Positions 22,975-32,389 of a DNA stretch of 34,505 bases are shown here, one piece after another; the first letter of the stretch is position 1, and every line of letters starts with the position of its first letter. Below the pieces are notes generated by a model. That model searched no databases. It was given only the letters and a program-made list of their open reading frames with translations, and was not told the origin of the DNA. The DNA comes from Acidobacteriota bacterium (GTDB lineage: Bacteria; Acidobacteriota; Terriglobia; 20CM-2-55-15). The translations under genes were made by a program, and so were the position numbers. The stretch lies in assembly GCA_023265365.1 (NCBI GenBank), contig JAHFTY010000014.1, positions 471 to 34,975 on the forward strand. Direction: 5' to 3'.

Positions 22975-25419
22975 ATGTCCAAACACTTCGCCGGATTTGC
23001 TGGATTTGTTGTCGTTTGCTGGTGTCTCGGTCTGGATCCTGGAATGGCTCAACGGCCGGCGCCCGCGCCGCAGGCTGCGGCCACGGTCACGGCGCCGGGC
23101 GAGGCGCATCGCGCGCTGGTCAAACAGTACTGTGGCGGTTGTCACGGAGACTCGGCGCCCAAAGCCGGCCTTTCTCTGTCGAAGTTCGATCTGGCTCATC
23201 CTGAGCAGAATCTTGAAGTTTCCGAAAAGCTGATCAAGAAGCTGCGCGCCGGAATGATGCCGCCTCCGGGCAGTCCACGGCCGGACGCCGCGGCGCTGAC
23301 GGCTTTTGCGGCATACGTCGAAACGTCGATCGACCGTGTGGCTTCGGCCCGAGTTGAGCCGGGCCGGCGGATGTCCCAGCGGTTGAGCCGGACGGAGTAT
23401 GCGAACTCGATCCGGGACCTGCTCGATATCGACGTGGATGTCGAAGGCTTGCTTCCTCCGGACACGGTCAGCAGCGGGTTCGACAACATTGCGGACTCCC
23501 AGGTGTCCTCTCCCGCGCTGCTTGAAGGTTACGTTCGCGCCGCCGAAAAGATCTCCCGCGAGGCGCTGGGCGATCCCGAGGCCGAGCCCACCTCCGCCAC
23601 GTTCAAACTCGATCGGACCGCCTCGCAACTGCGACGCGTGGACGGCGCGCCGTTCGGAACGCGAGGGGGCCTCGTGGTGACCTACAACTTTCCGGCGGAC
23701 GGCGAGTACGTTTTCAAGATGCTGCTGCATGGCTCGCCGACCGGGAACCTGTACGGCGGCCGTCTGTTTGGAGGGCCGACGGGTCCGGAGCAGATTGAGG
23801 TTTCCATCGACGGGGAACGCAGGGCGGTCGTGGATCTCTCGCCCACCATGTCCGAGGCGACGCCCACCGGACTGACGCTTTCTTCAGGTCCCATCAGTGT
23901 CAAGGCGGGTCCGCGGAAAGTGGCTGCGGCATTCATCCAGAGAACGTCGCTGCTGGTGGACGATTTGATCGCGCCTATCGAACACACCCTGGCGGACACG
24001 CATATCGGCGTCTCGAACGACATTTCGACGCTGCCGCATCTGCGCGAATTCGAAATCGGCGGTCCGTTCAAAATCACCGGGATTTCCGATACGCCCGGCC
24101 GCAGGAAGGTGTTTGTCTGCCGGCCGCTGGCGCCGCCGGAAGAGTTGCCCTGCGCGACGAAAATCCTGGCCGAGGTTGCCGGCCGCGCTTACCGGCGTCC
24201 GGTGTCTGCGGAGGATCTGGAGGGGTTGCTCAGCTTCTACCAGGAGGCCCGGGCCGCTGGAAACTTCGAGTCCGGGATCCGGACGTCGCTGCAGGCCGTC
24301 CTCGCCAGCCCCCATTTCGTTTTCCGCTTCGAGCGCGCGCCGGCAAACGTCAGGCCGGGACAGATGTACCGGATCGGCGACCTCGAACTGGCTTCACGCA
24401 TCTCCTATTTCCTGTGGGCCACCGCGCCCGACGCCGAACTGATGAGCGCCGCCCGGCAGGGCACGCTGCGCCAGCCGCTCGTTCTCGAAAAGCAGGTGCG
24501 GCGGTTGTTGCAGGATCCTCGATCGGAACAGCTTTCGACAAAGTTTGCGTCGCAGTGGCTGCGCCTGCCCGATCTGTTGAGACTGCATCCGGACGCCTTG
24601 ATGTATCCGCAGTACGATCACACGCTGGCGTTGTCGATGAAGCGGGAAACCGAGTTGTTTTTCGACAGCATCGTTCGCGAAGATCGAAACGTCCTCGACC
24701 TTCTGACCGCCGATTACACCTTCCTCGACGAGAGAGCCGCCAAGCACTACGGAATCGGCAGCGTACGGGGACCGCGCTTCCGTCGCGTGGAAGTGACGGA
24801 CCCGAACCGCCGCGGATTGGGTTTGCTCGGGCAGGGAAGCATTCTAGCGCTCACCTCCGTCGCCGACCGGACCTCGCCGGTTCAGCGCGGCAAGTGGGTG
24901 ATGCAAGTTCTGCTGGGAACGCCTCCTCCTCCGCCGCCGCCCAATGTGCCGCCGTTCGCGGAAACGAAGGCGACCCACAACGACCGGCCGCTGACCGTAC
25001 GGGAGCGCATGGAATCGCATCGCGCCAACCCGGCGTGCCAGTCGTGCCACCGGATGATCGATCCGATCGGTCTCTCGCTCGAGAACTTCGACGTGACCGG
25101 ACTGTGGCGCACGCGCGACACCGGGATGCCGATCGACACAACAACCGAACTGTTCGACGGGACACCCGTCAACAGCGCGGCCGGTTTGCGGCAGGCCCTT
25201 CTCAACCACTCCGATGCGATTGTCCGCAATCTCACCGAGAACCTGATGACCTACGCTCTGGGAAGACGACTGGAAGTCTACGATATGCCCGCCGTCCGCA
25301 CGATCGCGCGCGACGCGGCCCGCAATAACAACCGCTTTTCATCGTATGTGTTGGGCATTGTGAAGAGCGCGGCCTTTCAGATGAGCCGGGCCGAAACCAC
25401 ATCTGAGGCAAAACACTAA
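22975..25419 (+). CDS. DUF1592/DUF1588-type exported cytochrome-like protein
   Basis: 814 residues with a signal peptide (1-25). A cytochrome-like heme motif CGGCH (C53-C56-H57) lies in the N-terminal domain of planctomycete-cytochrome type. It is followed by DUF1587 (SRTEYANSIRDLLDIDVD), a carbohydrate-binding-like beta region (about 215-330), DUF1595/DUF1592 (GRAYRRPVSAEDLEGLLSFY, ASRISYFLWATAPDAEL), DUF1588 (RRGLGLLGQGSILALTSVA, VMQVLLGTPPPPPPPNVPPF) and DUF1585. A second CxxCH, CQSCH (688-692), is in ANPACQSCHRMIDPIG. This multi-domain order is typical of the family in Acidobacteria, Planctomycetes and Verrucomicrobia. The substrate is unknown. The RBS is GAGGGAG. The DUF1552 gene follows ten bases later. 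Confidence 0.93.
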   Translation: MSKHFAGFAGFVVVCWCLGLDPGMAQRPAPAPQAAATVTAPGEAHRALVKQYCGGCHGDSAPKAGLSLSKFDLAHPEQNLEVSEKLIKKLRAGMMPPPGSPRPDAAALTAFAAYVETSIDRVASARVEPGRRMSQRLSRTEYANSIRDLLDIDVDVEGLLPPDTVSSGFDNIADSQVSSPALLEGYVRAAEKISREALGDPEAEPTSATFKLDRTASQLRRVDGAPFGTRGGLVVTYNFPADGEYVFKMLLHGSPTGNLYGGRLFGGPTGPEQIEVSIDGERRAVVDLSPTMSEATPTGLTLSSGPISVKAGPRKVAAAFIQRTSLLVDDLIAPIEHTLADTHIGVSNDISTLPHLREFEIGGPFKITGISDTPGRRKVFVCRPLAPPEELPCATKILAEVAGRAYRRPVSAEDLEGLLSFYQEARAAGNFESGIRTSLQAVLASPHFVFRFERAPANVRPGQMYRIGDLELASRISYFLWATAPDAELMSAARQGTLRQPLVLEKQVRRLLQDPRSEQLSTKFASQWLRLPDLLRLHPDALMYPQYDHTLALSMKRETELFFDSIVREDRNVLDLLTADYTFLDERAAKHYGIGSVRGPRFRRVEVTDPNRRGLGLLGQGSILALTSVADRTSPVQRGKWVMQVLLGTPPPPPPPNVPPFAETKATHNDRPLTVRERMESHRANPACQSCHRMIDPIGLSLENFDVTGLWRTRDTGMPIDTTTELFDGTPVNSAAGLRQALLNHSDAIVRNLTENLMTYALGRRLEVYDMPAVRTIARDAARNNNRFSSYVLGIVKSAAFQMSRAETTSEAKH

Positions 25420-25428
25420 GGAGCCGGA

Positions 25429-26790
25429 ATGTTCATCACAAGGAAACATCTGTCCCGCCGGACGGTCTTGAAAGGGATGGGAATCACCGTGTCGCTTCCA
25501 TTCCTGGAATCGATGCTGCCCGCAATGACCCCGGCGGCGAAACCCTCGATCCGCCTGGCTTGCGTGGAGAACGTCCATGGCGTGGCCGGAAGCGCGGTCG
25601 AAGGGATCGAGAAGAACTACTGGTCTCCCGCCGCCGAAGGGAACAGATTCGATCTGACTCCCACCAGCCTGCTTCCGCTCGAGCCGCATCGGGACTACCT
25701 GACGATCGTCAGCAACACCGACTCGCGCGGGGCCGAAGCTTACGAGGCGAATGAGATCGGCGGAGATCACTTCCGGTCGGCGGCGGTGTTTCTCACGCAG
25801 ACCCATCCGAAGCAGACCGAAGGATCGGACGTGTTTTGCGGCGCCTCGCTGGATCAGATGTACGCGCGCCGAGTCGCGGAGGACACGCCGGTTCCATCGA
25901 TTCAGCTTTCGATCGAAAGCGTCGATCAGGCCGGCGGCTGTTCCTACGGCTATTCCTGCGTTTACACGGACTCGATCAGCTGGGCGTCCGCAACCAAACC
26001 GCTTCCCCAGGTCCGGGATCCCCGCGTGGTGTTCGATCAACTGTTCGGCGCCGGCGGATCTCCTCAGGCGCGATCGGCGCGCCGCAAGACCACGGTGAGC
26101 ATCCTCGACTGGATCACCCGCGATGTGGCGCGGCTTCAGATGGAACTGGGTCCGTCCGACCGCAACCGCATGAACGAGTATCTCGACGATATTCGTGAAA
26201 TCGAGCGGCGCATTCAGAGAATCGAAGCGCATAACGCCGGCGGCGAAACTCGCGAACTGCCGGCCGCTCCGGTGGGCGTGCCCGATTCTTTCGAAGAACA
26301 TGTCCGCCTGATGTTCGACCTGCAGGCTGTCGCGTTTGCTGGAGGCATCACCAGGGTTTCATCGTTCAAGTTCAGCCGCGACGTTTCGGGAAGGGTTTAC
26401 CCGGAAAGCGGCGTCCGCACCGGTTTTCACAACGCATCGCATCACGGGTCGAAAGGCGAACCGCTGAAATCGTTCGCACAGCTGAACAAGTATCACGTCA
26501 GCATGCTGCCGTACTTCCTGGAAAAACTGAAGAAGACGCCGGACGGCGATGCGTCGCTTCTGGACAACACGGTGGTGATCTACGGATCCGCCATGGCCGA
26601 CGGCAACCTGCACAACCACCGGCGATGTCCGTTGATCCTGCTCGGACACGGCGGCGGCGCGCTGAAAGGGAACACGCACGTCAAGGCCGCTTCGGGCACG
26701 CCGATGGCGAACGCGTTTGTGACGCTGTTGAACCGGCTCGGCGTCGAGACATCGAATTTCGGCGACAGCACCGGGGAGTTGTCGTTTTGA
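25429..26790 (+). CDS. DUF1552 protein
   Basis: 453 residues. The N-terminus SRRTVLKGMGITVSLPFLE resembles a twin-arginine export signal, so the protein is probably exported folded. The body matches DUF1552 (MTPAAKPSIRLACVENVHGV, DYLTIVSNTDSRGAEAYE, HFRSAAVFLTQTHPKQTEGS, and near the end VVIYGSAMADGNLHNHRRCP), related to the DUF1501/sulfatase-like alkaline phosphatase fold. The ribosome site AAGGAG overlaps the TAA of the DUF1592 gene, so the two are coupled. DUF1592 and DUF1552 genes are habitual neighbours. The reaction is unknown. Confidence 0.92.
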   Translation: MFITRKHLSRRTVLKGMGITVSLPFLESMLPAMTPAAKPSIRLACVENVHGVAGSAVEGIEKNYWSPAAEGNRFDLTPTSLLPLEPHRDYLTIVSNTDSRGAEAYEANEIGGDHFRSAAVFLTQTHPKQTEGSDVFCGASLDQMYARRVAEDTPVPSIQLSIESVDQAGGCSYGYSCVYTDSISWASATKPLPQVRDPRVVFDQLFGAGGSPQARSARRKTTVSILDWITRDVARLQMELGPSDRNRMNEYLDDIREIERRIQRIEAHNAGGETRELPAAPVGVPDSFEEHVRLMFDLQAVAFAGGITRVSSFKFSRDVSGRVYPESGVRTGFHNASHHGSKGEPLKSFAQLNKYHVSMLPYFLEKLKKTPDGDASLLDNTVVIYGSAMADGNLHNHRRCPLILLGHGGGALKGNTHVKAASGTPMANAFVTLLNRLGVETSNFGDSTGELSF

Positions 26791-26804
26791 GGAGTCATCG
26801 AGAA

Positions 26805-28394
26805 ATGTTTCGAAGAAGAGTCGTTTCCGGCGTGGGTTTCTGCGTGACGGGCATCTGTTTGCTTTCGGTCCTGATGTCCGCAGCCCCCGCCGACACCCGT
26901 GTCCCCGACGTCGCCGGCAAAGGCGACAAGGCCGCCCTCCGCGCGCTGTTGAAGGACGGCGCCGACGTGAATGCCGCGCAAGGGGACGGCATGACCGCGT
27001 TGCACTGGGCCGCATTCAATGGCGATTCCGAAATGACGCAGCTGCTGCTGGTGGCCGGCGCGAACGTCACCTCGAAAACACGGCTCGCGAATCTGACCCC
27101 GCTGCTTCTCGCGGCCGAGACGGGCTCGGCTCCGGTTGTGGCGTCGCTGGTCAAGGCCGGCTCCGATGTGAACGCCGTCAACAGCGCCGGCATGACTCCG
27201 TTAATGCTCGCGGCAACGGCAGGCGCTGCGGATGCGATCGACGTCTTGCTCAAAGGCGGGGCGAAGCCGAACCTGAAAGAGAAGACTCACGGACAGACGG
27301 CGCTGATGTTTGCCGCGGCGAACGATCGCGCCGAAGCGATCGCCGCGCTGCTCGCCGGCGGAGCCGATTACAAGATCGCCACGGCCGTTGTGCAGCCGCC
27401 CGCCCCGCGCGGATTCGGCGGTGGCGGAGGCCGCGGCAACCGGGGGCAGCCGCCGGCTCCGGCCGCAGCGGCAGCCGCCCAACAGCAGAACAACAATGAC
27501 GACAACCCTTTCATTCCTCCCGATCCGTCGGGCGGAATGACACCGCTGCTCTACGCCGCGCGCGAAGGCCGCATTCAGGCGTCGCGCGCCCTGCTGGACG
27601 GGGGCGCGGATGTGAATGAACGGAGCGCGGACAAATCGACGCCTCTGCTGGTGGCCACCATCAACGGTCATTTCGACACGGCGATGTTTCTGCTCGAGCG
27701 GGGCGCCAATCCGAACCTTGGCAGCGGAGCCGGCGCGACCGCCCTGTACGGCGCCGTGAACGTCCAATGGGCGCCGAAGGTGTTCTATCCGCAGCCGAGC
27801 ACCCGGCTTGAAAAGAATTCTCACATCGATCTGATGAAGGCCCTGCTGGACCGGGGGGCCGATCCCAACGCGAAACTGCTGAAAGATCTCTGGTACACCG
27901 GCTACAACGGCGGCGGCGGAAGCCTCGCGGCAGCCGGGGCCACCGCGTTCTGGCGCGCCGCCCACTCCGGCGACGTCGACGCCATGCGCCTGCTGGTTTC
28001 ACGCGGCGCCAATCCCGGAATGACCAGCGCGAACGGCGTCACCCCGCTGCTGATGGCGGCCGGGGCCGCGTATTTTGGAACGGACGAGGTGGTGGTTCCC
28101 CAGGGCCGGATGCCCGCAGTCCGGTATCTGGTCGATGAACTGCATGCCGACGTGAACGCGATCGACACGCGAGGCGGTTTCTCCGCGGTGCATCACGCCG
28201 CGCATCGCGGCGACGATGACATGATCCTTTATCTGGTTTCGAAAGGCGCCAGGGTGGACATCGTTGCAAAGAACGGACAGACAACGGCCGATATGGCGAA
28301 CGGCCCCCGGCAACGCGTTCAGCCGTACCAGGAGACCATCACGCTCTTGATGGGGCTTGGCGCCAGCAACAGTCACAAGTGCGTGTCGTGCTGA
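26805..28394 (+). CDS. Exported ankyrin-repeat protein with C-terminal CxxC
   Basis: 529 residues from the ATG at 26805, ten bases after GAGGAG. A signal peptide (about 1-28, VVSGVGFCVTGICLLSVLMS) is followed by about ten ankyrin repeats, e.g. GMTALHWAAFNGDSEMTQLL, GMTPLMLAATAGAADAIDVL, GQTALMFAAANDRAEAIAAL, GATAFWRAAHSGDVDAMRLL and GFSAVHHAAHRGDDDMILYL. A Gly/Arg then Pro/Ala/Asn-rich insert (about 200-245) separates the early and late repeats. The last residues HKCVSC end the protein with a cysteine pair (CxxC). It is likely an extracytoplasmic binding partner of the DUF1592/DUF1552 proteins, in whose operon it lies. Confidence 0.9.
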   Translation: MFRRRVVSGVGFCVTGICLLSVLMSAAPADTRVPDVAGKGDKAALRALLKDGADVNAAQGDGMTALHWAAFNGDSEMTQLLLVAGANVTSKTRLANLTPLLLAAETGSAPVVASLVKAGSDVNAVNSAGMTPLMLAATAGAADAIDVLLKGGAKPNLKEKTHGQTALMFAAANDRAEAIAALLAGGADYKIATAVVQPPAPRGFGGGGGRGNRGQPPAPAAAAAAQQQNNNDDNPFIPPDPSGGMTPLLYAAREGRIQASRALLDGGADVNERSADKSTPLLVATINGHFDTAMFLLERGANPNLGSGAGATALYGAVNVQWAPKVFYPQPSTRLEKNSHIDLMKALLDRGADPNAKLLKDLWYTGYNGGGGSLAAAGATAFWRAAHSGDVDAMRLLVSRGANPGMTSANGVTPLLMAAGAAYFGTDEVVVPQGRMPAVRYLVDELHADVNAIDTRGGFSAVHHAAHRGDDDMILYLVSKGARVDIVAKNGQTTADMANGPRQRVQPYQETITLLMGLGASNSHKCVSC

Positions 28395-28400
28395 GAATTC

Positions 28401-28422
28401 GGTGTCAGGCACCACTGACACC
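28401..28422. terminator. 22-bp dispersed palindrome, copy 2
   Basis: Arms GGTGTCA/TGACACC; the exact reverse complement of the element at 17681. It lies six bases after the ankyrin stop and 28 bases before the receptor ATG. It is followed by TTGTTTGTGT, only a partly T-rich run. It could end transcription of the DUF1592 operon or attenuate read-through into the receptor gene. Confidence 0.6.
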
Positions 28423-28449
28423 TTGTTTGTGTGGATGAATGGAGGATGT

Positions 28450-31308
28450 ATGCGACTTCGTTTAGGAATAACTTTACTTCTGATCACCGCGCTCTTTGCC
28501 GCGTCCGGCTTCGCTCAGACGCAGACGACGGGCGCCATCACCGCGCGAGCCTCAGACTCGAGCGGCGCGTTGATCCCCGGCGTCGAAGTGACCATCAGCA
28601 GCCCGGCCCTGATTACCGGCTCGCGCAGCGCGGTCACCGACGAACAAGGGATCTACCGTTTCACGGAACTGGTTCCGGGAACCTACAGGGTCAGCTTCGC
28701 CCTTGCCGGTTTCAAAACGTTGAATATCGATGGCATTCCCGTCGCAGCCAACGCGACGCGAACGGTCAACGGCAGCCTCGAAGTGGCGACCGTCGCGGAG
28801 GAAGTCACGGTCACCAGCGCCGCCCCGACAATCGACGTCGAAGCGGCGACAGTGGGCGTGAACTGGAGCCAGCAGAAACTCGATGAACTGCCGTATGCGC
28901 GGAGCATCAAGAGTCTGACGACCATGATTCCCGGGCTCTATCAGACGTCCTATGACGTGGGCGGCTCCTCCTTCGGCAACGGCGCCGGCGTCTCCGCCCG
29001 GACCTACGGCAAGCAGGGCGGCAGCCTGATCTCCTTTGACGGCATCCTGTGGTCCGGTACCTATGCGGACTACGGCGCCTTCGAAGAAGTCAACTTCACC
29101 ACCGCGTCCAAAGGCGCGGACCAGGTGGCGCCCGGCGCGAGCTTTGTCGCGGTTCTGAAATCGGGCGGCAACGAGTTCCACGGCAACGCGTCGATCGATT
29201 ACGAGCGGGGCAGTTTCCAAAGCAACAACGTCACGCCGGAATTGATCGCGCGGGGTTATCCGACGGGCGGCAACAAGTTCACGAAGTACCAGAACATCTA
29301 CGGCGATATCGGCGGCCGGATCATCAAGAACAAACTGTGGTTCTACGCGGCGATCACGGACGGCTATCAGGGCACCTTTATTCCGGGCTTCATCAGCCTC
29401 AAGACCGGACAGCAGGCCGAGTCCTTTACCAAGATCATCGATCCGACCGCCAAGCTGACCTATCAGCTCACCAACAGCCAGAAACTCGACGTGTTCTGGA
29501 CGCTGAACCGGAAGTTCCTTCCCTACCGCGACGCCAGCAACCTGCTTCCCCTGGAAGCGTCGCAGGACCAGGATGCTTATTCGACAATCGGACCCTCGGC
29601 CCGATACACCTACATCATCAGCCCGAAAATGACCGCAACCGCCCAGATTGCGCGTGGCGGCTGGTGGTGGCCGATGACCGCATGGACCGAGGATGTGCGC
29701 AAGATCGACAGCACGACCAGGGCAACGCTCGGCGCTTATTTCCACAACTACTCGCGCGCGATCAACTGGAACTGGACTGCCGATGTGGCCCGCGTGGGAA
29801 CGATTGGCGGAAAGATGAACGAACTGAAGTTCGGCTACCACGGACAGTGGCACAAGAACTACGTCATCAATTTCGGATATCCGGGCCAGGCGGTTTACAA
29901 CTACAAGAGCGACAAGAGCGAAACCTGCCCGAACAACTCCATTTGCTCGAACTTCTTCAAGGTTCCCGACACGGTCACGCTCTGGGACTATCCCAACACG
30001 GTTTCGAGCGCGGACCGGTGGAAGGCGGGATTCATCAACGACAAGCTGACCGTCAACCGGAAGCTGACCGTGAACGTCGGCATCCGCGTCGACCACTACA
30101 CCACATTCCTGCCGGCGCAGGGGAACCCGGGATCGGGCCCGTTTGCAGTGAAGAGAGACTTCGCGGCTCGCGGCGACAGCGAATTCCCGATCTATACGCA
30201 GTGGTCGCCCCGCCTTTCGTTCGCCTATGACGTCACCGGAACCGGACGCCTTGCGGTCAAAGGAAGCTGGGGCCGCTACAGCAACGGCATGGGTCCGGGC
30301 GCAACGTCCAATAATGTCAACCCGAACTCCGCCAAGAGCTGCACCTACACACGTTGGGACGGAACGATTCCGTACAAACCCAATTTCGGGCCCGACGGCG
30401 TGATGGGCACGTCCGACGATGTCAATCTTTCGGGTTCCTGCACGGGCGGCGCGGGAATCATCAACTTCGACAAGAACCTTCGAACGTCGTACATGGACGA
30501 GTATGCCGCTGGAGTGGATGTCGGGTTTACCCGCGACTACTCGCTGCGCGTCAACGTTGTCCGCAAATACGACTTCGGCGGCTCGAAGCTGGTCGATGCG
30601 CTGCTGCCTTACAGCGCGTATACGGACGTCCGCAATGCGGCCGATCCGGGTCGCGACGGAAAGGCCGGAACATCGGACGACCGTGTCGTCTCCGTGTGGT
30701 CGGTTCCTTCGAACAATCCGAATCGTACGGTCGTGAACCGCCTCTTCACGAACTACGACATGAAATCTCACGAAGGCTCGGCCAACTACACGGCTTTCGA
30801 GACGACGTTCAACAAGAACGTCTCACAGGGATGGTCGGTGCTGGCGGGAATCACGATCGATATGGGACACGTCAACAGCGCCATTCCGCTGAATCCCAAT
30901 CAGGCGATCTACAACTGGCAGCTTCCCGTCTGGAGCAATTCGTTCAAGCTGAGCGGCACGTATCAACTGCCTTACGGAGCGATGTACGCCTCGACGCTTA
31001 CCACCCAGAGCGGCGACTGGTACAACCGGCAGGCCCAGGTGACGAACGCGTTGAATGCATCGGTGACTCAGGTCGTCGAAGGACAGTTCTTCCGGAAAGA
31101 CCGCGTCACCCTGTGGGACAACCGGGTCGCCAAGAAGTTCAAGATCCACGAAAAGCAGACGTTCGAAATCGGCGGAGACCTCTACAACACGCTGAACACC
31201 AACGCCGTGACTGCCATGAGCACGGTGAGCAGTTCCTCCGCTTACCTGAAACCGACGGAGATCATTCCTGCCCGGATCTTCAAGATTGGTTTGAAGTGGA
31301 AATTCTGA
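28450..31308 (+). CDS. Oar-type TonB-dependent outer membrane receptor
   Basis: 952 residues from the ATG at 28450 with GGAGG just upstream. A signal peptide (about 1-24) precedes a carboxypeptidase-regulatory-like domain (about 28-105: ARASDSSGALIPGVEVTISS, DEQGIYRFTELVPGTYRVSF). The plug (about 120-220: LPYARSIKSLTTMIPGLYQT) and a long beta-barrel follow, closing with IFKIGLKWKF, a typical terminal strand ending in phenylalanine. No distinct TonB box was identified. Two loops, GPDGVMGTSDDV and GRDGKAGTSDDR, share a D-x-x-G-T-S-D-D pattern that may bind calcium. It probably imports or binds a large ligand. Adjacency to the DUF1592 trio suggests a shared substrate, which is inference. Confidence 0.92.
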   Translation: MRLRLGITLLLITALFAASGFAQTQTTGAITARASDSSGALIPGVEVTISSPALITGSRSAVTDEQGIYRFTELVPGTYRVSFALAGFKTLNIDGIPVAANATRTVNGSLEVATVAEEVTVTSAAPTIDVEAATVGVNWSQQKLDELPYARSIKSLTTMIPGLYQTSYDVGGSSFGNGAGVSARTYGKQGGSLISFDGILWSGTYADYGAFEEVNFTTASKGADQVAPGASFVAVLKSGGNEFHGNASIDYERGSFQSNNVTPELIARGYPTGGNKFTKYQNIYGDIGGRIIKNKLWFYAAITDGYQGTFIPGFISLKTGQQAESFTKIIDPTAKLTYQLTNSQKLDVFWTLNRKFLPYRDASNLLPLEASQDQDAYSTIGPSARYTYIISPKMTATAQIARGGWWWPMTAWTEDVRKIDSTTRATLGAYFHNYSRAINWNWTADVARVGTIGGKMNELKFGYHGQWHKNYVINFGYPGQAVYNYKSDKSETCPNNSICSNFFKVPDTVTLWDYPNTVSSADRWKAGFINDKLTVNRKLTVNVGIRVDHYTTFLPAQGNPGSGPFAVKRDFAARGDSEFPIYTQWSPRLSFAYDVTGTGRLAVKGSWGRYSNGMGPGATSNNVNPNSAKSCTYTRWDGTIPYKPNFGPDGVMGTSDDVNLSGSCTGGAGIINFDKNLRTSYMDEYAAGVDVGFTRDYSLRVNVVRKYDFGGSKLVDALLPYSAYTDVRNAADPGRDGKAGTSDDRVVSVWSVPSNNPNRTVVNRLFTNYDMKSHEGSANYTAFETTFNKNVSQGWSVLAGITIDMGHVNSAIPLNPNQAIYNWQLPVWSNSFKLSGTYQLPYGAMYASTLTTQSGDWYNRQAQVTNALNASVTQVVEGQFFRKDRVTLWDNRVAKKFKIHEKQTFEIGGDLYNTLNTNAVTAMSTVSSSSAYLKPTEIIPARIFKIGLKWKF

Positions 31309-31325
31309 AGTAAGTCTGCGGCGGA

Positions 31326-31363
31326 ATGAATTTGGTGTCAGTGGTGTCTGACACCAAATTCAT
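31326..31363. terminator. Bidirectional terminator built on the dispersed palindrome, copy 3
   Basis: A perfect 16-base inverted repeat (ATGAATTTGGTGTCAG, 31326-31341, with its complement at 31348-31363) around a six-base loop. The core GGTGTCA/TGACACC (31334-31355) is the third copy of the dispersed palindrome. It lies between the converging receptor and DUF1028 genes and touches the stop of the latter. Its long stem with AT-rich base suits termination in both directions. Confidence 0.75.
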
Positions 31364-32337
31364 CATCCGACGATTCGCTTGAACTCGGGATCGCCGGCCA
31401 GCGGCTCAAACGTCTTATTCAACGGAAGCTGTTTCTTGTTTGCGGGATTCAATTCCACGGCTTTTTTCACGGCCGCCAGCGCATCCGCTTTCTGACCCAT
31501 CGCCAGGTAAACCTCAGCCAGTGTGACGTAGTTGTTGTCGATTTCCGGAGACTTGTCTCTCGCCTTCATCGCGGCTTCGAGGGCGCCCTTGAAATCCTTC
31601 GCGCCGAGTTTACGTGACGCTTCCGAGCGCAGATCGCCGGAGCGGACGGCGTTGAGGATGCGGCGAAGTTCTCCGAACGGGTCTTTGTGTTCGTCGACGC
31701 GAAGGTCCAGCGCGCGGTCGCCGTAGCCCGCGATGGTGAGCGGTTTGAGAATCATCAGCCCCGCCGATTCGACGCCTCGCTTGTCGCCGCCGCCGCGCTG
31801 GCCCGCTTCGAGCGCGTCGAGCAGTCGTTCGGCGAGAGGTCCGGTGGAGGACTCAAACGACCTGGCCATGTTTTCCACGACCTCCGGGCCGGCGAGCGTG
31901 TTTCCCTGTGCGCAATAGTTGATGCCGCATTTGTGGCCTTTCCAGTCGGTAATGGTGGGACTGGTGTATGCGGCCGTTCTTCCCTGGATGTCCAGGATTG
32001 CCACCTGACGCTGGTTTCGGCCGTCATCGGCGCGGACCATGTAGTCGAGCGCCTGCTGCGGGGTCATGCCGGCTTCGAGCAGCTTGACGCCGACGTCGCT
32101 GTACATCGGGTTCGAGCCGGACTGGTGCGCAAACACAGCCACTCCGCCTTTGCCGCCCCGGACGCGGCTGCCGACGGCGATCGTCTTGGAGTGGACGGCG
32201 ATTCCCAACTCGCCCGTCGCGGGATCTCGGCCGATGATCGAGAACGTTCCTTCTTCCCCCGGCGCGTAGACCTGCGCCTCGGCCGTAACGGCGAGCGCCA
32301 GCATGGTCAGCACCAACCCGAACATTCGTGAACGCAT
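31363..32337 (-). CDS. Exported DUF1028 protein with C-terminal TPR
   Basis: 324 residues with a signal peptide (1-21). DUF1028 (about 28-225), a family with an Ntn-hydrolase-like fold: FSIIGRDPATGELGIAVHSK, AVGSRVRGGKGGVAVFAHQS, ALDYMVRADDGRNQRQVAIL and NTLAGPEVVENMARSF are characteristic. The C-terminal part (about 245-310) is TPR-like (GALEAAMKARDKSPEIDNNY, YLAMGQKADALAAVKKAVEL). The enzymatic activity is not established. AGGAGGG lies four bases before the ATG. A promoter is visible upstream. It is a single gene, divergent from glutamine synthetase. Confidence 0.9.
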   Translation of the reverse strand: MRSRMFGLVLTMLALAVTAEAQVYAPGEEGTFSIIGRDPATGELGIAVHSKTIAVGSRVRGGKGGVAVFAHQSGSNPMYSDVGVKLLEAGMTPQQALDYMVRADDGRNQRQVAILDIQGRTAAYTSPTITDWKGHKCGINYCAQGNTLAGPEVVENMARSFESSTGPLAERLLDALEAGQRGGGDKRGVESAGLMILKPLTIAGYGDRALDLRVDEHKDPFGELRRILNAVRSGDLRSEASRKLGAKDFKGALEAAMKARDKSPEIDNNYVTLAEVYLAMGQKADALAAVKKAVELNPANKKQLPLNKTFEPLAGDPEFKRIVG

Positions 32338-32357
32338 AAGCCCTCCTGACGCGGCGA

Positions 32358-32389
32358 ATTATATACGCAGGAGAATCGTGCGCCCTCAA
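32358..32389 (-). promoter_or_regulatory. Candidate sigma-70 promoter of the DUF1028 gene
   Basis: On the minus strand TTGAGG (32384-32389) is followed after 18 bases by TATATA (32360-32365), within TATATAAT. The predicted start is about 14 bases before the ATG, with AGGAGGG in between, so the leader would be very short but functional. The remainder of the 163-bp divergent gap should hold the glutamine synthetase promoter, which I cannot place. Confidence 0.55.

Noticed and set aside
28552-30771. A 739-codon open frame on the minus strand
   Set aside because: It is antisense to the TonB-dependent receptor, whose domain order is clear. It is a codon-bias shadow.
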